Assembly: GCA_002315935.1 (NCBI GenBank)
Contig: DCII01000042.1
Coordinates: 1 to 32,905, forward strand
DNA length: 32,905 nt
Reading direction: 5' to 3'
Source: Ruminococcaceae bacterium UBA1730
GTDB taxonomy: Bacteria; Bacillota; Clostridia; Oscillospirales; Acutalibacteraceae
Shown here: in pieces, positions 16,583 to 24,881 of the stretch
Position numbering within the stretch: position 1 is the stretch's first letter
Layout: every line of letters begins with the position of its first letter
Translations under genes and position numbers: made by a program
Notes under the pieces: model-generated
The model's database searches: none
Seen by the model: only the letters and a program-made list of their open reading frames with translations
What the model was told of the DNA's origin: nothing

Positions 16583-18127
16583 ATGAGAGAGATTACAGTT
16601 CCTTCAATCAGAGAATTGCTTGACAACGCAGTTGAAAAGCATAACGAAAAAACATTTATTGAGTATTTTGAAAATAATGTTATTATTGAAAAAAGTTTTA
16701 AAAAGGTCAGAGAAGACAGCCTTGCAGTCTGCCGTTACTTAAGAGCTATTTCGAAGAAGCCTCTTCATATTGCTCTTTGCGGCGGCACATCATACGAATA
16801 TATTGTCTTTGCAACAGCCTGCCTTATCAGCGGAAATGTTATGGTTCCGTTTGCCCCCGATATTTCAGCTTCGGAGGCATCTAATCTTTTCAAGAGAGCC
16901 GATATTGACCTTATCGTTCATGATTCAATGCTCTGCGACAAGGTCGATGAAATCATCAATAACACGGGAATCAGATTTTCACCCGTTCATATGACTGATA
17001 AATCCGTTTTCAATAACATTATCACAAAGTATTCCGAAAATTCCGAATACGCTTCTCTTTCCGATTATGAGGTTGATATGGATGCTCTTGCACTCATCAT
17101 CTTTACATCGGGCACAACAGGCGTCAAGAAGGGCGTTATGCATTCAACGAGAAGCTTCGTTGCAAACACAATGTGCACAGACTATGTTTCGTATCTGTCA
17201 TCGGAGGATATTAATCTTTCTGTCCTTCCCATGTATCATGTTTTCTGCTTCTCTGGCGACTATGTAAAGAACCTTGAAGAAGGTCTTACAATCGCTCTCA
17301 ACGGCAATATGAAGGATTTGACAAGAAACCTCCTTGCTTTTCAGCCGACTGTTATCAGAATCGTTCCCATGATTGCTCAGACTCTTCTGCGTGCTATCAA
17401 GGCGGTTCATGCAAAGAATCCTTCCTTCACTCCGAGGCAGGCTGCGGAAGCGGTTTACGGTAAGAATATCAAGTGGCTGCTCAGCGGCGGAGCTTATCTT
17501 CCTCCTGAGCTCTGCGTTGAATATGAAAATTACGGCATCTATCTCCGCCAGGGCTACGGTATGTCGGAAGCGGGATGCAGAATTACAATTCCCGACTATT
17601 TCTGCTCTCTTGATTCTGTCGGCAGAGTTATCGACATCTGCGATGTAAGAATTCAGGGCGGTGAAATTCAGCTTAAAACTCCCTCGGTTATGCTCGGATA
17701 TTACAAAATGCCCGAAGAAACAAAAGAAATGTTCACGGAGGATGGATGGCTCCGCACGGGCGACATCGGCTATCTTGCCGAAAAGGAGGAGCTTTTCATC
17801 ACGGGCAGACTCAAAAATCTCATAATTCTTTCAAGCGGCGAAAATGTTTCTCCCGAAGCAATTGAAAAGAAATTCAACGATATTGAAAGCATCAATGAGG
17901 TTCTTGTTTATGCGGAAAAGGATATGATTGTTGCGGATATTTATCCCAACTATCAGTATTTTGAGGATAACAAGATTGAAAATCCCGAAGAGGTTATTAT
18001 TTCCATCGTCAAGGAGCTCAACAAGGAGTCAAAAGCTTCTCATACAATTGCAAAGGTCAATGTTCTCAAAACTCCTCTCGAAAGAACCGGAAGCGGTAAA
18101 ATCAAGAGAAAGGCAAACACATTATGA
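16583..18127 (+). CDS. AMP-dependent acyl ligase 1 (acyl-CoA synthetase / acyl-ACP ligase type)
   Basis: 514 residues of the ANL superfamily, which activate a carboxylic acid as acyl-AMP and pass it to a thiol. Motifs seen: phosphate loop FTSGTTGVKKG (about 174-184), LPMYHVFCFSG, GYGMSEAG (A5), GWLRTGDIG (A7), GRLKNLIILSSGENVSPEAIE (hinge and A8) and the catalytic lysine K506 in GSGKIKRK. The A8 region matches acyl-CoA ligases, not amino-acid-adenylating NRPS domains, so a fatty or aryl acid is the likely substrate. Start 16583 (MREITVPS) has an AAAGG ribosome site; the upstream open frame begins before the promoter. The stop overlaps the next ATG by 4 nt, giving tight coupling in a four-gene operon. 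Confidence 0.88.
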   Translation: MREITVPSIRELLDNAVEKHNEKTFIEYFENNVIIEKSFKKVREDSLAVCRYLRAISKKPLHIALCGGTSYEYIVFATACLISGNVMVPFAPDISASEASNLFKRADIDLIVHDSMLCDKVDEIINNTGIRFSPVHMTDKSVFNNIITKYSENSEYASLSDYEVDMDALALIIFTSGTTGVKKGVMHSTRSFVANTMCTDYVSYLSSEDINLSVLPMYHVFCFSGDYVKNLEEGLTIALNGNMKDLTRNLLAFQPTVIRIVPMIAQTLLRAIKAVHAKNPSFTPRQAAEAVYGKNIKWLLSGGAYLPPELCVEYENYGIYLRQGYGMSEAGCRITIPDYFCSLDSVGRVIDICDVRIQGGEIQLKTPSVMLGYYKMPEETKEMFTEDGWLRTGDIGYLAEKEELFITGRLKNLIILSSGENVSPEAIEKKFNDIESINEVLVYAEKDMIVADIYPNYQYFEDNKIENPEEVIISIVKELNKESKASHTIAKVNVLKTPLERTGSGKIKRKANTL

Positions 18128-19515
18128 GCGAAAAAAAGTATTATGAGATAACCCCTGCACAGGATATGATTAATGTTATGCTTAAATATAGCTTTTTTCA
18201 TAAACAGGTTATTCAAATTCCTGCGTCTGTGGTCTTTACAAAACAGGTAAACTTTGATATAATGAAAAATGCACTTAATCTTGAAATTGAGAGAAACGAC
18301 TGCATGAGACTCCGTTTTAAGAAAAAGGGCGGAAAATACTACGAGACATTTCTTGATGAATTCAAGGTTGAAAATGTGCCTGTTATGACCTTTAAAACCA
18401 AGGAGGAGCAGGAAGCATTTCTCAATGCAGATGCAGGCAGGCCCATTCATCATATGAAGGGCGAAATCTTCAGAGTTTATTTCTTTAATACTTTTGACGG
18501 CAGACAGGGTGTTTATATCAATGTAACCCATCTTGCTATGGATGCGGCGGCGGTCTTCATCTTCTTCGCAGACCTTTTCGCCTGCTATGACCATCTTGCA
18601 CAGGGCAAGGAGCTTCCGAAGCCGCTTGCAAAATATGAAGATGCTGTTCAGAAAGAAAATGCCTATCTCAACACACCTGCAAGAGTTGAAGCGGATATAG
18701 CATTCTATGAAAAATATTTCAGAGATGACGGAGAGCCGCTCTTCAACGGCGTTCACGGTCCCGAGCTTCTCAAGCGGGCAAGAATAAAAAAGAAAAATCC
18801 CAATCTTCGTGTTCTCCCCAATTTTGACCCGATTCATGATAAGGCTGAGCTTATCAAAAGACCTATTTCCAAGGAAGACGGCGAAATAATTCTTAAATAT
18901 CTCAATGAATCCAAGGTTTCTCCCGAATGCCTTGTTCAGCTCGGAATGAGACTTCATCTTGCAAAGCTCAATGCAGAAATCAATAACGGAATCATTGATA
19001 CTTATTTCATCACTCTCTGCACAAGAAGAAAAACTCTTTCGGATAAGAGATGCGGCGGTTCGTTTACCAACACTCTCCCGTGGAGAATAGTTCTTCCGAG
19101 AGAGCTGACATTTGAAGAAGCCGTCAATAAAATTCAGGAGCTTCAGCATTCGATTTTCAGACATCAGGATTATCCGTTCGTTAAGTGGAGAAATATCGAA
19201 AACACGATGTATAACTATTCGCTTGCCGATGGTGCAACATCAATGATGTTCTCTTGGTTTCCTCTTGAAAAGGACACGATGAACGGCTGGGAGTATGAGT
19301 TCAACGGATACAGTATGGGCAGATATGTTATGCCGCTTTATACATATGCAATGAAGGATTCAAGAAACGATTCTCTGAAATTTGCGTATCTTTACAGAAC
19401 TAACCAAATCAGTGCGGATAACATCAATGCTCTGCATGACAATACTGTTAAAGCGTTAAAAATGGGTTGTTCCGACCCCGATATGACAATCGGAGAAATC
19501 TGGGACAAACTTTGA
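18124..19515 (+). CDS. Free-standing condensation-domain-like acyltransferase
   Basis: 463 residues, about the size of one NRPS condensation domain or a related CoA-dependent acyltransferase. Features in order: a start like the condensation fold (ITPAQDMINVMLKY), AL..EIERNDCMRLRF near 50-65, PIHHMKGEIFRVYFF near 107-121, and the active-site region NVTHLAMDAAAVF at 133-145. Here the first histidine of HHxxxDG is T135, while H136 and D140 are kept and the glycine is A141. It should join an activated acyl group to an amine or alcohol. No signal peptide or membrane helix is seen. It is ATGA-coupled to ligase 1 and followed 16 nt later by the ACP. The fold call is by eye; an alcohol acetyltransferase or wax-ester-synthase-like role is possible. 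Confidence 0.72.
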   Translation: MSEKKYYEITPAQDMINVMLKYSFFHKQVIQIPASVVFTKQVNFDIMKNALNLEIERNDCMRLRFKKKGGKYYETFLDEFKVENVPVMTFKTKEEQEAFLNADAGRPIHHMKGEIFRVYFFNTFDGRQGVYINVTHLAMDAAAVFIFFADLFACYDHLAQGKELPKPLAKYEDAVQKENAYLNTPARVEADIAFYEKYFRDDGEPLFNGVHGPELLKRARIKKKNPNLRVLPNFDPIHDKAELIKRPISKEDGEIILKYLNESKVSPECLVQLGMRLHLAKLNAEINNGIIDTYFITLCTRRKTLSDKRCGGSFTNTLPWRIVLPRELTFEEAVNKIQELQHSIFRHQDYPFVKWRNIENTMYNYSLADGATSMMFSWFPLEKDTMNGWEYEFNGYSMGRYVMPLYTYAMKDSRNDSLKFAYLYRTNQISADNINALHDNTVKALKMGCSDPDMTIGEIWDKL

Positions 19516-19531
19516 TAAGAGGTATAAAATT

Positions 19532-19765
19532 ATGTTGGAAGAAATCAAAGCAATAATCTGTGAATTCGTTGAAGCAGATGCTGACAAAATCACGGAAAGC
19601 ACCGACATCAGAAATGATCTCGGCATGAATTCATTTGACGTTATCAACTTTGCGGTTTCGCTCGAAACAGCTTACGGCATTGACCTTTCGGACCGTCAGC
19701 TTGCCGCTTGCTTCACTGTCGGCGATGTTATCAAAGTAATTGAGGAGAAAGCAGCTGAAAAATAA
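19532..19765 (+). CDS. Acyl carrier protein, dedicated to the ligase/condensation operon
   Basis: 77 residues, acidic, with the four-helix carrier-protein pattern. The phosphopantetheine site is S34 in LGMNSFDVINF, a variant of the usual DSL motif (asparagine in place of aspartate). The second half (LETAYGIDLSDRQLAACFTVGDVIKVIEE) matches helices 2-4 of ACPs. It would hold the acyl substrate as a thioester after loading by one of the flanking ligases. No phosphopantetheinyl transferase gene is nearby, so a housekeeping one is needed. An AGAGGT ribosome site precedes the ATG. The setting excludes a housekeeping FAS role, since no fab genes are present. DltC is an alternative look-alike, but dltB and dltD are absent. 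Confidence 0.9.
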   Translation: MLEEIKAIICEFVEADADKITESTDIRNDLGMNSFDVINFAVSLETAYGIDLSDRQLAACFTVGDVIKVIEEKAAEK

Positions 19766-19780
19766 GTTGCAGTATTGAAA

Positions 19781-21433
19781 ATGAGCAAAAAACTTCCCGT
19801 CGGTATGCCTTCTCAGGAGCATATTGACGAAATCAAGGACATCAGTACTCTTCGTGAGATAATTGAATACGGAACAAAAAAAGGCGGAGATAAGAGACAC
19901 TTTGTCTTCCTCAACAGTCAGAAGCAGGAGGAGGAGCGTTCCTTCAATCAGTCGTGGGATGAGCAGACTGCTCTCGGCACATACTATTATCTTCAGGGCA
20001 TGAACGGCAAGAAAAAAATCTGCCTTATCGCCGAAAATTCTTATGAATGGATTATTTCGTATTATGCAACTCTCATAGGTGACAATATATCCGTTCCTAT
20101 GGATATTAAGCTCCCCGATGATGATATTGTTGACCAGATTATCCGTTGCGGCTGTGACGGCGTTATCTATACGAAAAAGACTTCTCATTTTGTTGAATCG
20201 CTCAAAAAGAATCCCGAAAATCCCGTTAAGGCTTATTTCTATATTCCCGATTTCCCGAAATATAAGGAAATCGGCAGAGAAGCAATTAAAAACGGAAACA
20301 GGGATTGCCTTGATGCAGAGGTTAAGCCCGATGACCTTGCCGCCATTGTTTACACATCAGGCACAACAGGCAAGAGCAAGGGCGTTATGCTGACTCATTT
20401 CAATATCACCTCAAATGCTGTTACATCATCCTGCGTCAATTCGGGTTCGCACGCTCTCGGATTTCTTCCGCTCAATCACACATTCTGCTGGGTCGGTGCT
20501 CTTTTCACCGGCTATCTGTATGCCGAATGGGGTTATATCTGCGATTCTCTCAAGGACATCGGTGCAGACATAAAAAAATATCATCCGCAGAATTTTTCGG
20601 CGGTTCCTCTCGTTGTTGAAACAATTTATGACAGAATTTGGAGAACAGCGAGAAAAACAGGCAAGGAAGAAGCTCTTAAAAAAGGTCTTAAAATCAGCAG
20701 ATTTCTTATGAAGCTCGGCATTGACAAACGCCGTAAAATCTTCAAAACAATTATTGATAGCCTTGGCGGTGAGCTTGAATTCATATTCTGCGGCGGTGCA
20801 TATGTTGACCCGAGATATGAGCAGGGAATGTATGATTTCGGCATTCATATTCTTTCGGGTTACGGCCTTACCGAATGCTCTCCTGCCGTTACCTGCAACA
20901 GAAGATATAAGTTCAAGCCGGGTTCGGTCGGAATTCCGATGCCCTGCAATGAAATAAAAATCAATGACCCCGATGAAGACGGCGTAGGTGAAGTGTTTAT
21001 CCGTGGTACAAATGTTATGAAGGGTTATTATAACGATCCCGAAGCAACTGCCGCAGTTTTTGACGGCGATTGGTTCAAGAGCGGTGACTACGGATACATT
21101 GATGAAGACGGTTTCCTTTTCTTCAAGGGACGCAAAAAAAATCTTATCGTCACCTCAAACGGCAAGAATGTTTCTCCCGAAGAAATTGAAGACCGGCTCA
21201 GATGCATTGATTTTGTTCAGGAGGTTCTTGTTTATCAGGAAAATGACCGCATAACAGCAGAATTTTTCCTCAACGAAGAGGAATATCCCGATGCCCGTGC
21301 TCATCTCAAGGATGAAGTCGGCAAGGTCAATGATAGTTTCCCGTCATTCAAGAGAGTTCAGAAAATCAAGGTGCGTGACACCGAATTTGAAAAAACAACA
21401 ACTCTCAAGATTGTCAGGTCAAATCACATATAA
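19781..21433 (+). CDS. AMP-dependent acyl ligase 2 (long-chain acyl-CoA synthetase type)
   Basis: 550 residues, similar in layout to long-chain fatty acyl-CoA synthetases. Motifs: YTSGTTGKSKGVMLTH (P-loop, near residue 190), LPLNHTFCWVGAL, CGGAYVDPRYEQGMYDFG, SGYGLTECSPAVTCN, GDWFKSGDYGYIDEDGFLFF and GRKKNLIVTSNGKNVSPEEIE. The C-terminal lysine is in TTTLKIVR. It contains the insertion between LPLNHTF and the A5 motif that FadD/FAA-type enzymes carry and ligase 1 lacks, so the two ligases probably handle different acids or acceptors. No clear ribosome site precedes ATG 19781 (a TTG lies 6 nt earlier), so translation may depend on coupling to the ACP gene ending 15 nt upstream. It is the last gene of the operon. 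Confidence 0.88.
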   Translation: MSKKLPVGMPSQEHIDEIKDISTLREIIEYGTKKGGDKRHFVFLNSQKQEEERSFNQSWDEQTALGTYYYLQGMNGKKKICLIAENSYEWIISYYATLIGDNISVPMDIKLPDDDIVDQIIRCGCDGVIYTKKTSHFVESLKKNPENPVKAYFYIPDFPKYKEIGREAIKNGNRDCLDAEVKPDDLAAIVYTSGTTGKSKGVMLTHFNITSNAVTSSCVNSGSHALGFLPLNHTFCWVGALFTGYLYAEWGYICDSLKDIGADIKKYHPQNFSAVPLVVETIYDRIWRTARKTGKEEALKKGLKISRFLMKLGIDKRRKIFKTIIDSLGGELEFIFCGGAYVDPRYEQGMYDFGIHILSGYGLTECSPAVTCNRRYKFKPGSVGIPMPCNEIKINDPDEDGVGEVFIRGTNVMKGYYNDPEATAAVFDGDWFKSGDYGYIDEDGFLFFKGRKKNLIVTSNGKNVSPEEIEDRLRCIDFVQEVLVYQENDRITAEFFLNEEEYPDARAHLKDEVGKVNDSFPSFKRVQKIKVRDTEFEKTTTLKIVRSNHI

Positions 21434-21441
21434 TCATATTC

Positions 21442-21472
21442 AACCGCTGTTCGATGAACGGCGGTTTATTTT
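21442..21472 (+). terminator. Terminator of the acyl ligase operon
   Basis: An 11-bp stem AACCGCTGTTC/GAACGGCGGTT (21442-21452 with 21456-21466, one T-G wobble), 3-nt loop and TATTTTA tail, begins 8 nt after the ligase 2 stop. Confidence 0.8.
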
Positions 21473-21485
21473 ATGCAGGAACATA

Positions 21486-21514
21486 TTGCCTGTTTTGCAC
21501 AATAATGATATAAT
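21486..21514 (+). promoter_or_regulatory. Promoter of the phosphohexomutase operon
   Basis: TTGCCT (21486-21491), 17-nt spacer and a consensus TATAAT (21509-21514). The ribosome site GGAGG (21521-21525) begins about where transcription should start, so the leader is extremely short. Confidence 0.75.
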
Positions 21515-21532
21515 CAATATGGAGGCGATTAT

Positions 21533-23161
21533 ATGACCGAATTTGAAAAATGGCTGACCTTTGACGAAGAAACAAGGGCAGAGCTTGAGGCGATAACAGA
21601 TAAAGCCGAAATTGATGACAGATTCTATAAAGAGCTTGAATTCGGAACGGGCGGTCTGCGTGGTATTATGGGAGCGGGTCCGAACCGAATGAATAAATAC
21701 ACCGTTGCAAAGGCAACTAAGGGACTTGCGGATTATCTGAATTGCGAATTTTGCGGAGAAAAATCCGTTGCAATTGCTTATGATTCAAGAAATAATTCTG
21801 CGTTTTTTGCTCTTACTGCCGCAAGGGTGCTTGCTGCACAGGGGATAAAAGTTTTTCTTTTTCTCAATCTTATGCCGACTCCCGTGCTTTCGTTTGCGGT
21901 AAGGTATCATCATTGCACGGCAGGAATAGTCATAACCGCAAGCCATAATCCTAAGGAATATAACGGATATAAGGTCTATGACAAAAACGGCTGTCAGCTT
22001 GTGCCGAAATATGCCGATAAGGTTATCGGTTATGTCAATGCCGTTAAGGAGATTGAAAAAATTCCGATGGCAGACGAGGTTGAAGCGATGAAAAGCGGAA
22101 TGATTGCGGTTATCGGAAAAGAAACTCTTGATGCGTTCCTTGATGAAATAAAAAAGCTTTCGCTTTATAACGAAAAAAGCGATGTAAAGATAGTATATAC
22201 TCCGCTTCACGGAACAGGCAATATTCCGGTTCGGAAAATTCTTGAAGGAAGGAATCTTTCGGTTGTTCGTTCGCAGAGAGAACCCGACGGAGATTTTTCA
22301 ACGGTCCGTTCGCCCAATCCCGAGGAAAAGGATGCTCTCAATATCGCTCTTGAGCAGGCAGAAAGGGAGAACGCCGATATTGTTATCGGAACAGACCCGG
22401 ACTGCGACAGAGTCGGTGTCGGTGTTAAGACCGATAATGGCTTTGTTCTTCTGACGGGCAATCAGACGGGTGCATTGCTGATGGATTTCATCTTTAAAAT
22501 GAAGAAGAATATTCCCGAAAATGCGGCAGTGGTTAAAACCATTGTAACAAGCGAAATCGGAGCGGTAATAGCTGAAAAGCACGGCGTTAAGGTTTTTCAG
22601 ACTCTGACGGGATTTAAGTATATCGGCGAAAAAATCTGTGAATGGGAGGCTGACGGAAGTCAGAGCTATCTCTTTGGCTACGAAGAGAGCTACGGCTATC
22701 TTGCAGGCGACAATTCGAGGGACAAGGATGCCGTTTCCGCTTCAATGCTGATTGCAGAAATGGCGGCATACTATAAGAACAACGGCAAAACTCTTGTTGA
22801 TGCACTCAATGAAATATATGCCGAATACGGTTATTATTTTGATTGCCTTGAAACAATAGTTCTCAAGGGCAGAGAGGGAGCGGAAAGGATTAAATCCTCT
22901 ATGGAGGATTTGAGAAAAATCGGCAAATCTCTTTTTGATGATGTCAGAGAATTTGAGGATTATTCAAACGGAATAAACGGACTTCCGAAGGAAAATGTTC
23001 TTCGCTATTGCTTTGATGACGGCTCGTGGGCGGCAGTCAGACCCTCGGGAACAGAACCGAAGCTCAAGCTTTATTTTTCCGTCAAGGGCGAAAATAAAGA
23101 ATTTGCCAAGAAAAGGCAGAAGCTTATCAGAGACAGATTCTTTGAATGCTTTGGAGGTTGA
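21533..23161 (+). CDS. Phosphoglucomutase/phosphomannomutase family phosphohexomutase
   Basis: This cytoplasmic enzyme interconverts hexose-1- and hexose-6-phosphates. The 542-residue alpha-D-phosphohexomutase shows all four domain signatures: the phosphoserine loop ITASHNPKEYNGYK (S137), the magnesium loop GTDPDCDRVGVG (288-298), the sugar loop FGYEESYGYL, and the phosphate-binding RPSGTEPKLKLYF near the C terminus. Length and order resemble Bacillus PgcA-type enzymes. The glucose versus mannose preference cannot be read from sequence. It has its own promoter and is followed after 2 nt by the GH110-like gene, which suggests it channels a released sugar into hexose phosphate metabolism. Confidence 0.94.
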   Translation: MTEFEKWLTFDEETRAELEAITDKAEIDDRFYKELEFGTGGLRGIMGAGPNRMNKYTVAKATKGLADYLNCEFCGEKSVAIAYDSRNNSAFFALTAARVLAAQGIKVFLFLNLMPTPVLSFAVRYHHCTAGIVITASHNPKEYNGYKVYDKNGCQLVPKYADKVIGYVNAVKEIEKIPMADEVEAMKSGMIAVIGKETLDAFLDEIKKLSLYNEKSDVKIVYTPLHGTGNIPVRKILEGRNLSVVRSQREPDGDFSTVRSPNPEEKDALNIALEQAERENADIVIGTDPDCDRVGVGVKTDNGFVLLTGNQTGALLMDFIFKMKKNIPENAAVVKTIVTSEIGAVIAEKHGVKVFQTLTGFKYIGEKICEWEADGSQSYLFGYEESYGYLAGDNSRDKDAVSASMLIAEMAAYYKNNGKTLVDALNEIYAEYGYYFDCLETIVLKGREGAERIKSSMEDLRKIGKSLFDDVREFEDYSNGINGLPKENVLRYCFDDGSWAAVRPSGTEPKLKLYFSVKGENKEFAKKRQKLIRDRFFECFGG

Positions 23162-23163
23162 GT

Positions 23164-24795
23164 ATGAACGATTTATCGGAAATTTTTTCAGCCGTTTCTG
23201 ACGGCGATATTATTACACTCGAGAAAAACAAAATCTACGAAATTGCACCCGAAGACAGCTTCCATCTGAAAAATCTGTTTTTCAGCAACACCGCAAATCA
23301 GGAGGAAAATCCCGAGGGAGAAAGATTTTGCGGAATTTATCTTGAGGAAAAAAATAACATTACGATTGACGGCAACGGTGCAACGATAATGATTCACGGA
23401 ATTATGACACCGTTCATCTTTAAGAGATGCAGAAACATTGTGATGAAGAATCTCACCATTGACCATTTCAGACCGACCATGACCGAATACACGGTAACGG
23501 AATGCCGAAAGGGAAGTGCAACTCTGAAAATCAATGATGAATATCTTTATCGCATTGACGGCAATATGATTTACTGGCATTCGGAGAATGATTTCAGCGG
23601 AAAACCTTATTGGGAAATTCCGTATAAAGGACCGAAGGTGCTTTCGAATGCTCTGAATCCCGAAACGGGAATTGTTAACTACATGGTACGAGGAGAAGGG
23701 GAAAGCAGAGGCGGATTTCCCGACATTGTGCATATTGATGTGATTGATAAAAATACTCTGCGTGTTGAACTCAGAGACAAGGAAAAGCTCATTCCCGAGG
23801 GAACTGTTGTTTCAACAAGATGTATCATCAGATTTCAGATTGGCGGAGCTTCCGATGAAAGCGAGAATATTCTTCTTGAGAATATTAGAGTCAAATCAAT
23901 GAACGGCTTCGGCATTCTTGCACAGAACAGCCGTAACATAACCTACCGCAATCTTGACCTCACTCCTGCCGAGGGCAGAACGATAACCTCGGATGCGGAT
24001 TTCTTCCATTTTTCAGGTTGCAGCGGTGAAATCAAGGTGGTGAACTGCAAGGCAACGGGTGCACATGATGATATAATCAACATTCACGGAACCCATCTGA
24101 AAATTGTTTCGGTCAACAGAGAAAACAATACTCTGCTCATGCGTTACAGTCACCCGGAATCATGGGGCTTCAATCCGTATTCCGAGGGCGATGAAATTGA
24201 ATATGTTTCGGGAAATGCTCTTGTTCCTTACGCCTGTGCAAGGGTGAAGAATTGCAGAAAAATCAGCAACACCGATTTTGAAATTGAGGTTGATTTCATT
24301 CCCGATATTGATTTTGCGGAGAATGATGTTGTTGAAAATGTCACAAGAACAGCATCGCTTTATGTTGAGGGAAATGTTTTTGAAAGAATTCCTTCGAGGG
24401 CTATTCTCTGCACAACGAGGAAGGATGTTGTGATAAAAAATAACACATTCAGATATATGGGTGCTCCCGTTATCTGCGTTGCCGATGATGCGAATTTTTG
24501 GTTTGAATCGGGCAGAAGCGGAAATATTCTTTTTGAAGGCAACACCGTTGTTGACTGCGGAGCAGTAGAAGCGGAAAAGGGATGCGATGTTATCCGCTAT
24601 GAGCCTGTTGTGCTTGACAAAAATTCAAAGAAAGCGGTTCACGAAAGGATAATTATCCGAGGTAATAAATTCATCAATAATCTTTCCGATAAATATACCA
24701 TCAATCTGAATTATGTCAGAGAAGCTGAAATCAGCGATAACGAAAGCAATGTTATGATTATTGAAAAGGCTGATGGTATTCTTGGGAAACGCTGA
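23164..24795 (+). CDS. Right-handed beta-helix protein, GH110 alpha-galactosidase-like
   Basis: 543 residues built from repeated beta-helix turns such as NNITIDGNGATIMIHG, RNIVMKNLTIDHFRP and ENILLENIRVKSMNGFG. The stretch SDADFFHF (near 276-283) followed by HDDIINIHGTHLKI (301-314) resembles the acidic catalytic cluster of GH110 alpha-1,3-galactosidases; D279 lies 23-24 residues before D302/D303. There is no signal peptide, whereas many GH110 enzymes are exported. Start 23164 has GGAGG and follows the mutase stop by 2 nt, so the two are co-translated. The last codons and the stop lie inside a repeat (24785-24808), so the C terminus may have been altered by an insertion. Other beta-helix enzymes (pectate-lyase fold) are the alternative. 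Confidence 0.75.
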   Translation: MNDLSEIFSAVSDGDIITLEKNKIYEIAPEDSFHLKNLFFSNTANQEENPEGERFCGIYLEEKNNITIDGNGATIMIHGIMTPFIFKRCRNIVMKNLTIDHFRPTMTEYTVTECRKGSATLKINDEYLYRIDGNMIYWHSENDFSGKPYWEIPYKGPKVLSNALNPETGIVNYMVRGEGESRGGFPDIVHIDVIDKNTLRVELRDKEKLIPEGTVVSTRCIIRFQIGGASDESENILLENIRVKSMNGFGILAQNSRNITYRNLDLTPAEGRTITSDADFFHFSGCSGEIKVVNCKATGAHDDIINIHGTHLKIVSVNRENNTLLMRYSHPESWGFNPYSEGDEIEYVSGNALVPYACARVKNCRKISNTDFEIEVDFIPDIDFAENDVVENVTRTASLYVEGNVFERIPSRAILCTTRKDVVIKNNTFRYMGAPVICVADDANFWFESGRSGNILFEGNTVVDCGAVEAEKGCDVIRYEPVVLDKNSKKAVHERIIIRGNKFINNLSDKYTINLNYVREAEISDNESNVMIIEKADGILGKR

Positions 24796-24808
24796 TTAAA
24801 TCGGCAAG
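24785..24808 (+). repeat. Left copy of a 24-nt perfect inverted repeat
   Basis: The copy begins GGAAACGCTGATTAAAT and ends CGGCAAG. It is identical over 24 nt to the reverse complement of 32022-32045. It overlaps the end of the beta-helix gene and supplies that gene's stop codon. With its partner it brackets about 7.26 kb with matching outer ends, as transposon ends or MITE remnants do. Confidence 0.9.
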
Positions 24809-24820
24809 AAAAATATCTTC

Positions 24821-24849
24821 TTGATTTAAAAAATAATATATGGTAAAAT
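24821..24849 (+). promoter_or_regulatory. Promoter of the metallophosphoesterase/amidase pair
   Basis: TTGATT (24821-24826), 17-nt spacer and TAAAAT (24844-24849), about 33 nt before the ATG at 24882. It starts 12 nt inside the left repeat copy. Confidence 0.65.
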
Positions 24850-24881
24850 TCAAATATCAAATATGAAAGCAGGGTATTGGT

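Noticed and set aside
16583..18127. Interpretation of ligase 1 as an NRPS adenylation domain
   Set aside because: The A8 and hinge region matches acyl-CoA ligases, and there is no attached carrier or condensation domain.
18040..19164. A 374-codon open frame on the strand opposite the condensation-like gene
   Set aside because: No ribosome site, no recognisable domain, cysteine/phenylalanine-rich low-complexity composition, and it mirrors a well-supported plus-strand gene. It is a by-product of codon bias, as is the 280-codon frame opposite the amidase at 25964-26806.
16583..21433. Interpretation as a dlt (D-alanylation) operon
   Set aside because: Two ligases with acyl-type motifs and a condensation-fold protein are present, while the MBOAT DltB and the DltD genes are absent.
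24805..24823. Hairpin CAAGAA/TTCTTG as terminator of the mutase/GH110-like operon
   Set aside because: Only 6 AT-rich base pairs, and it overlaps the -35 box of the next promoter.
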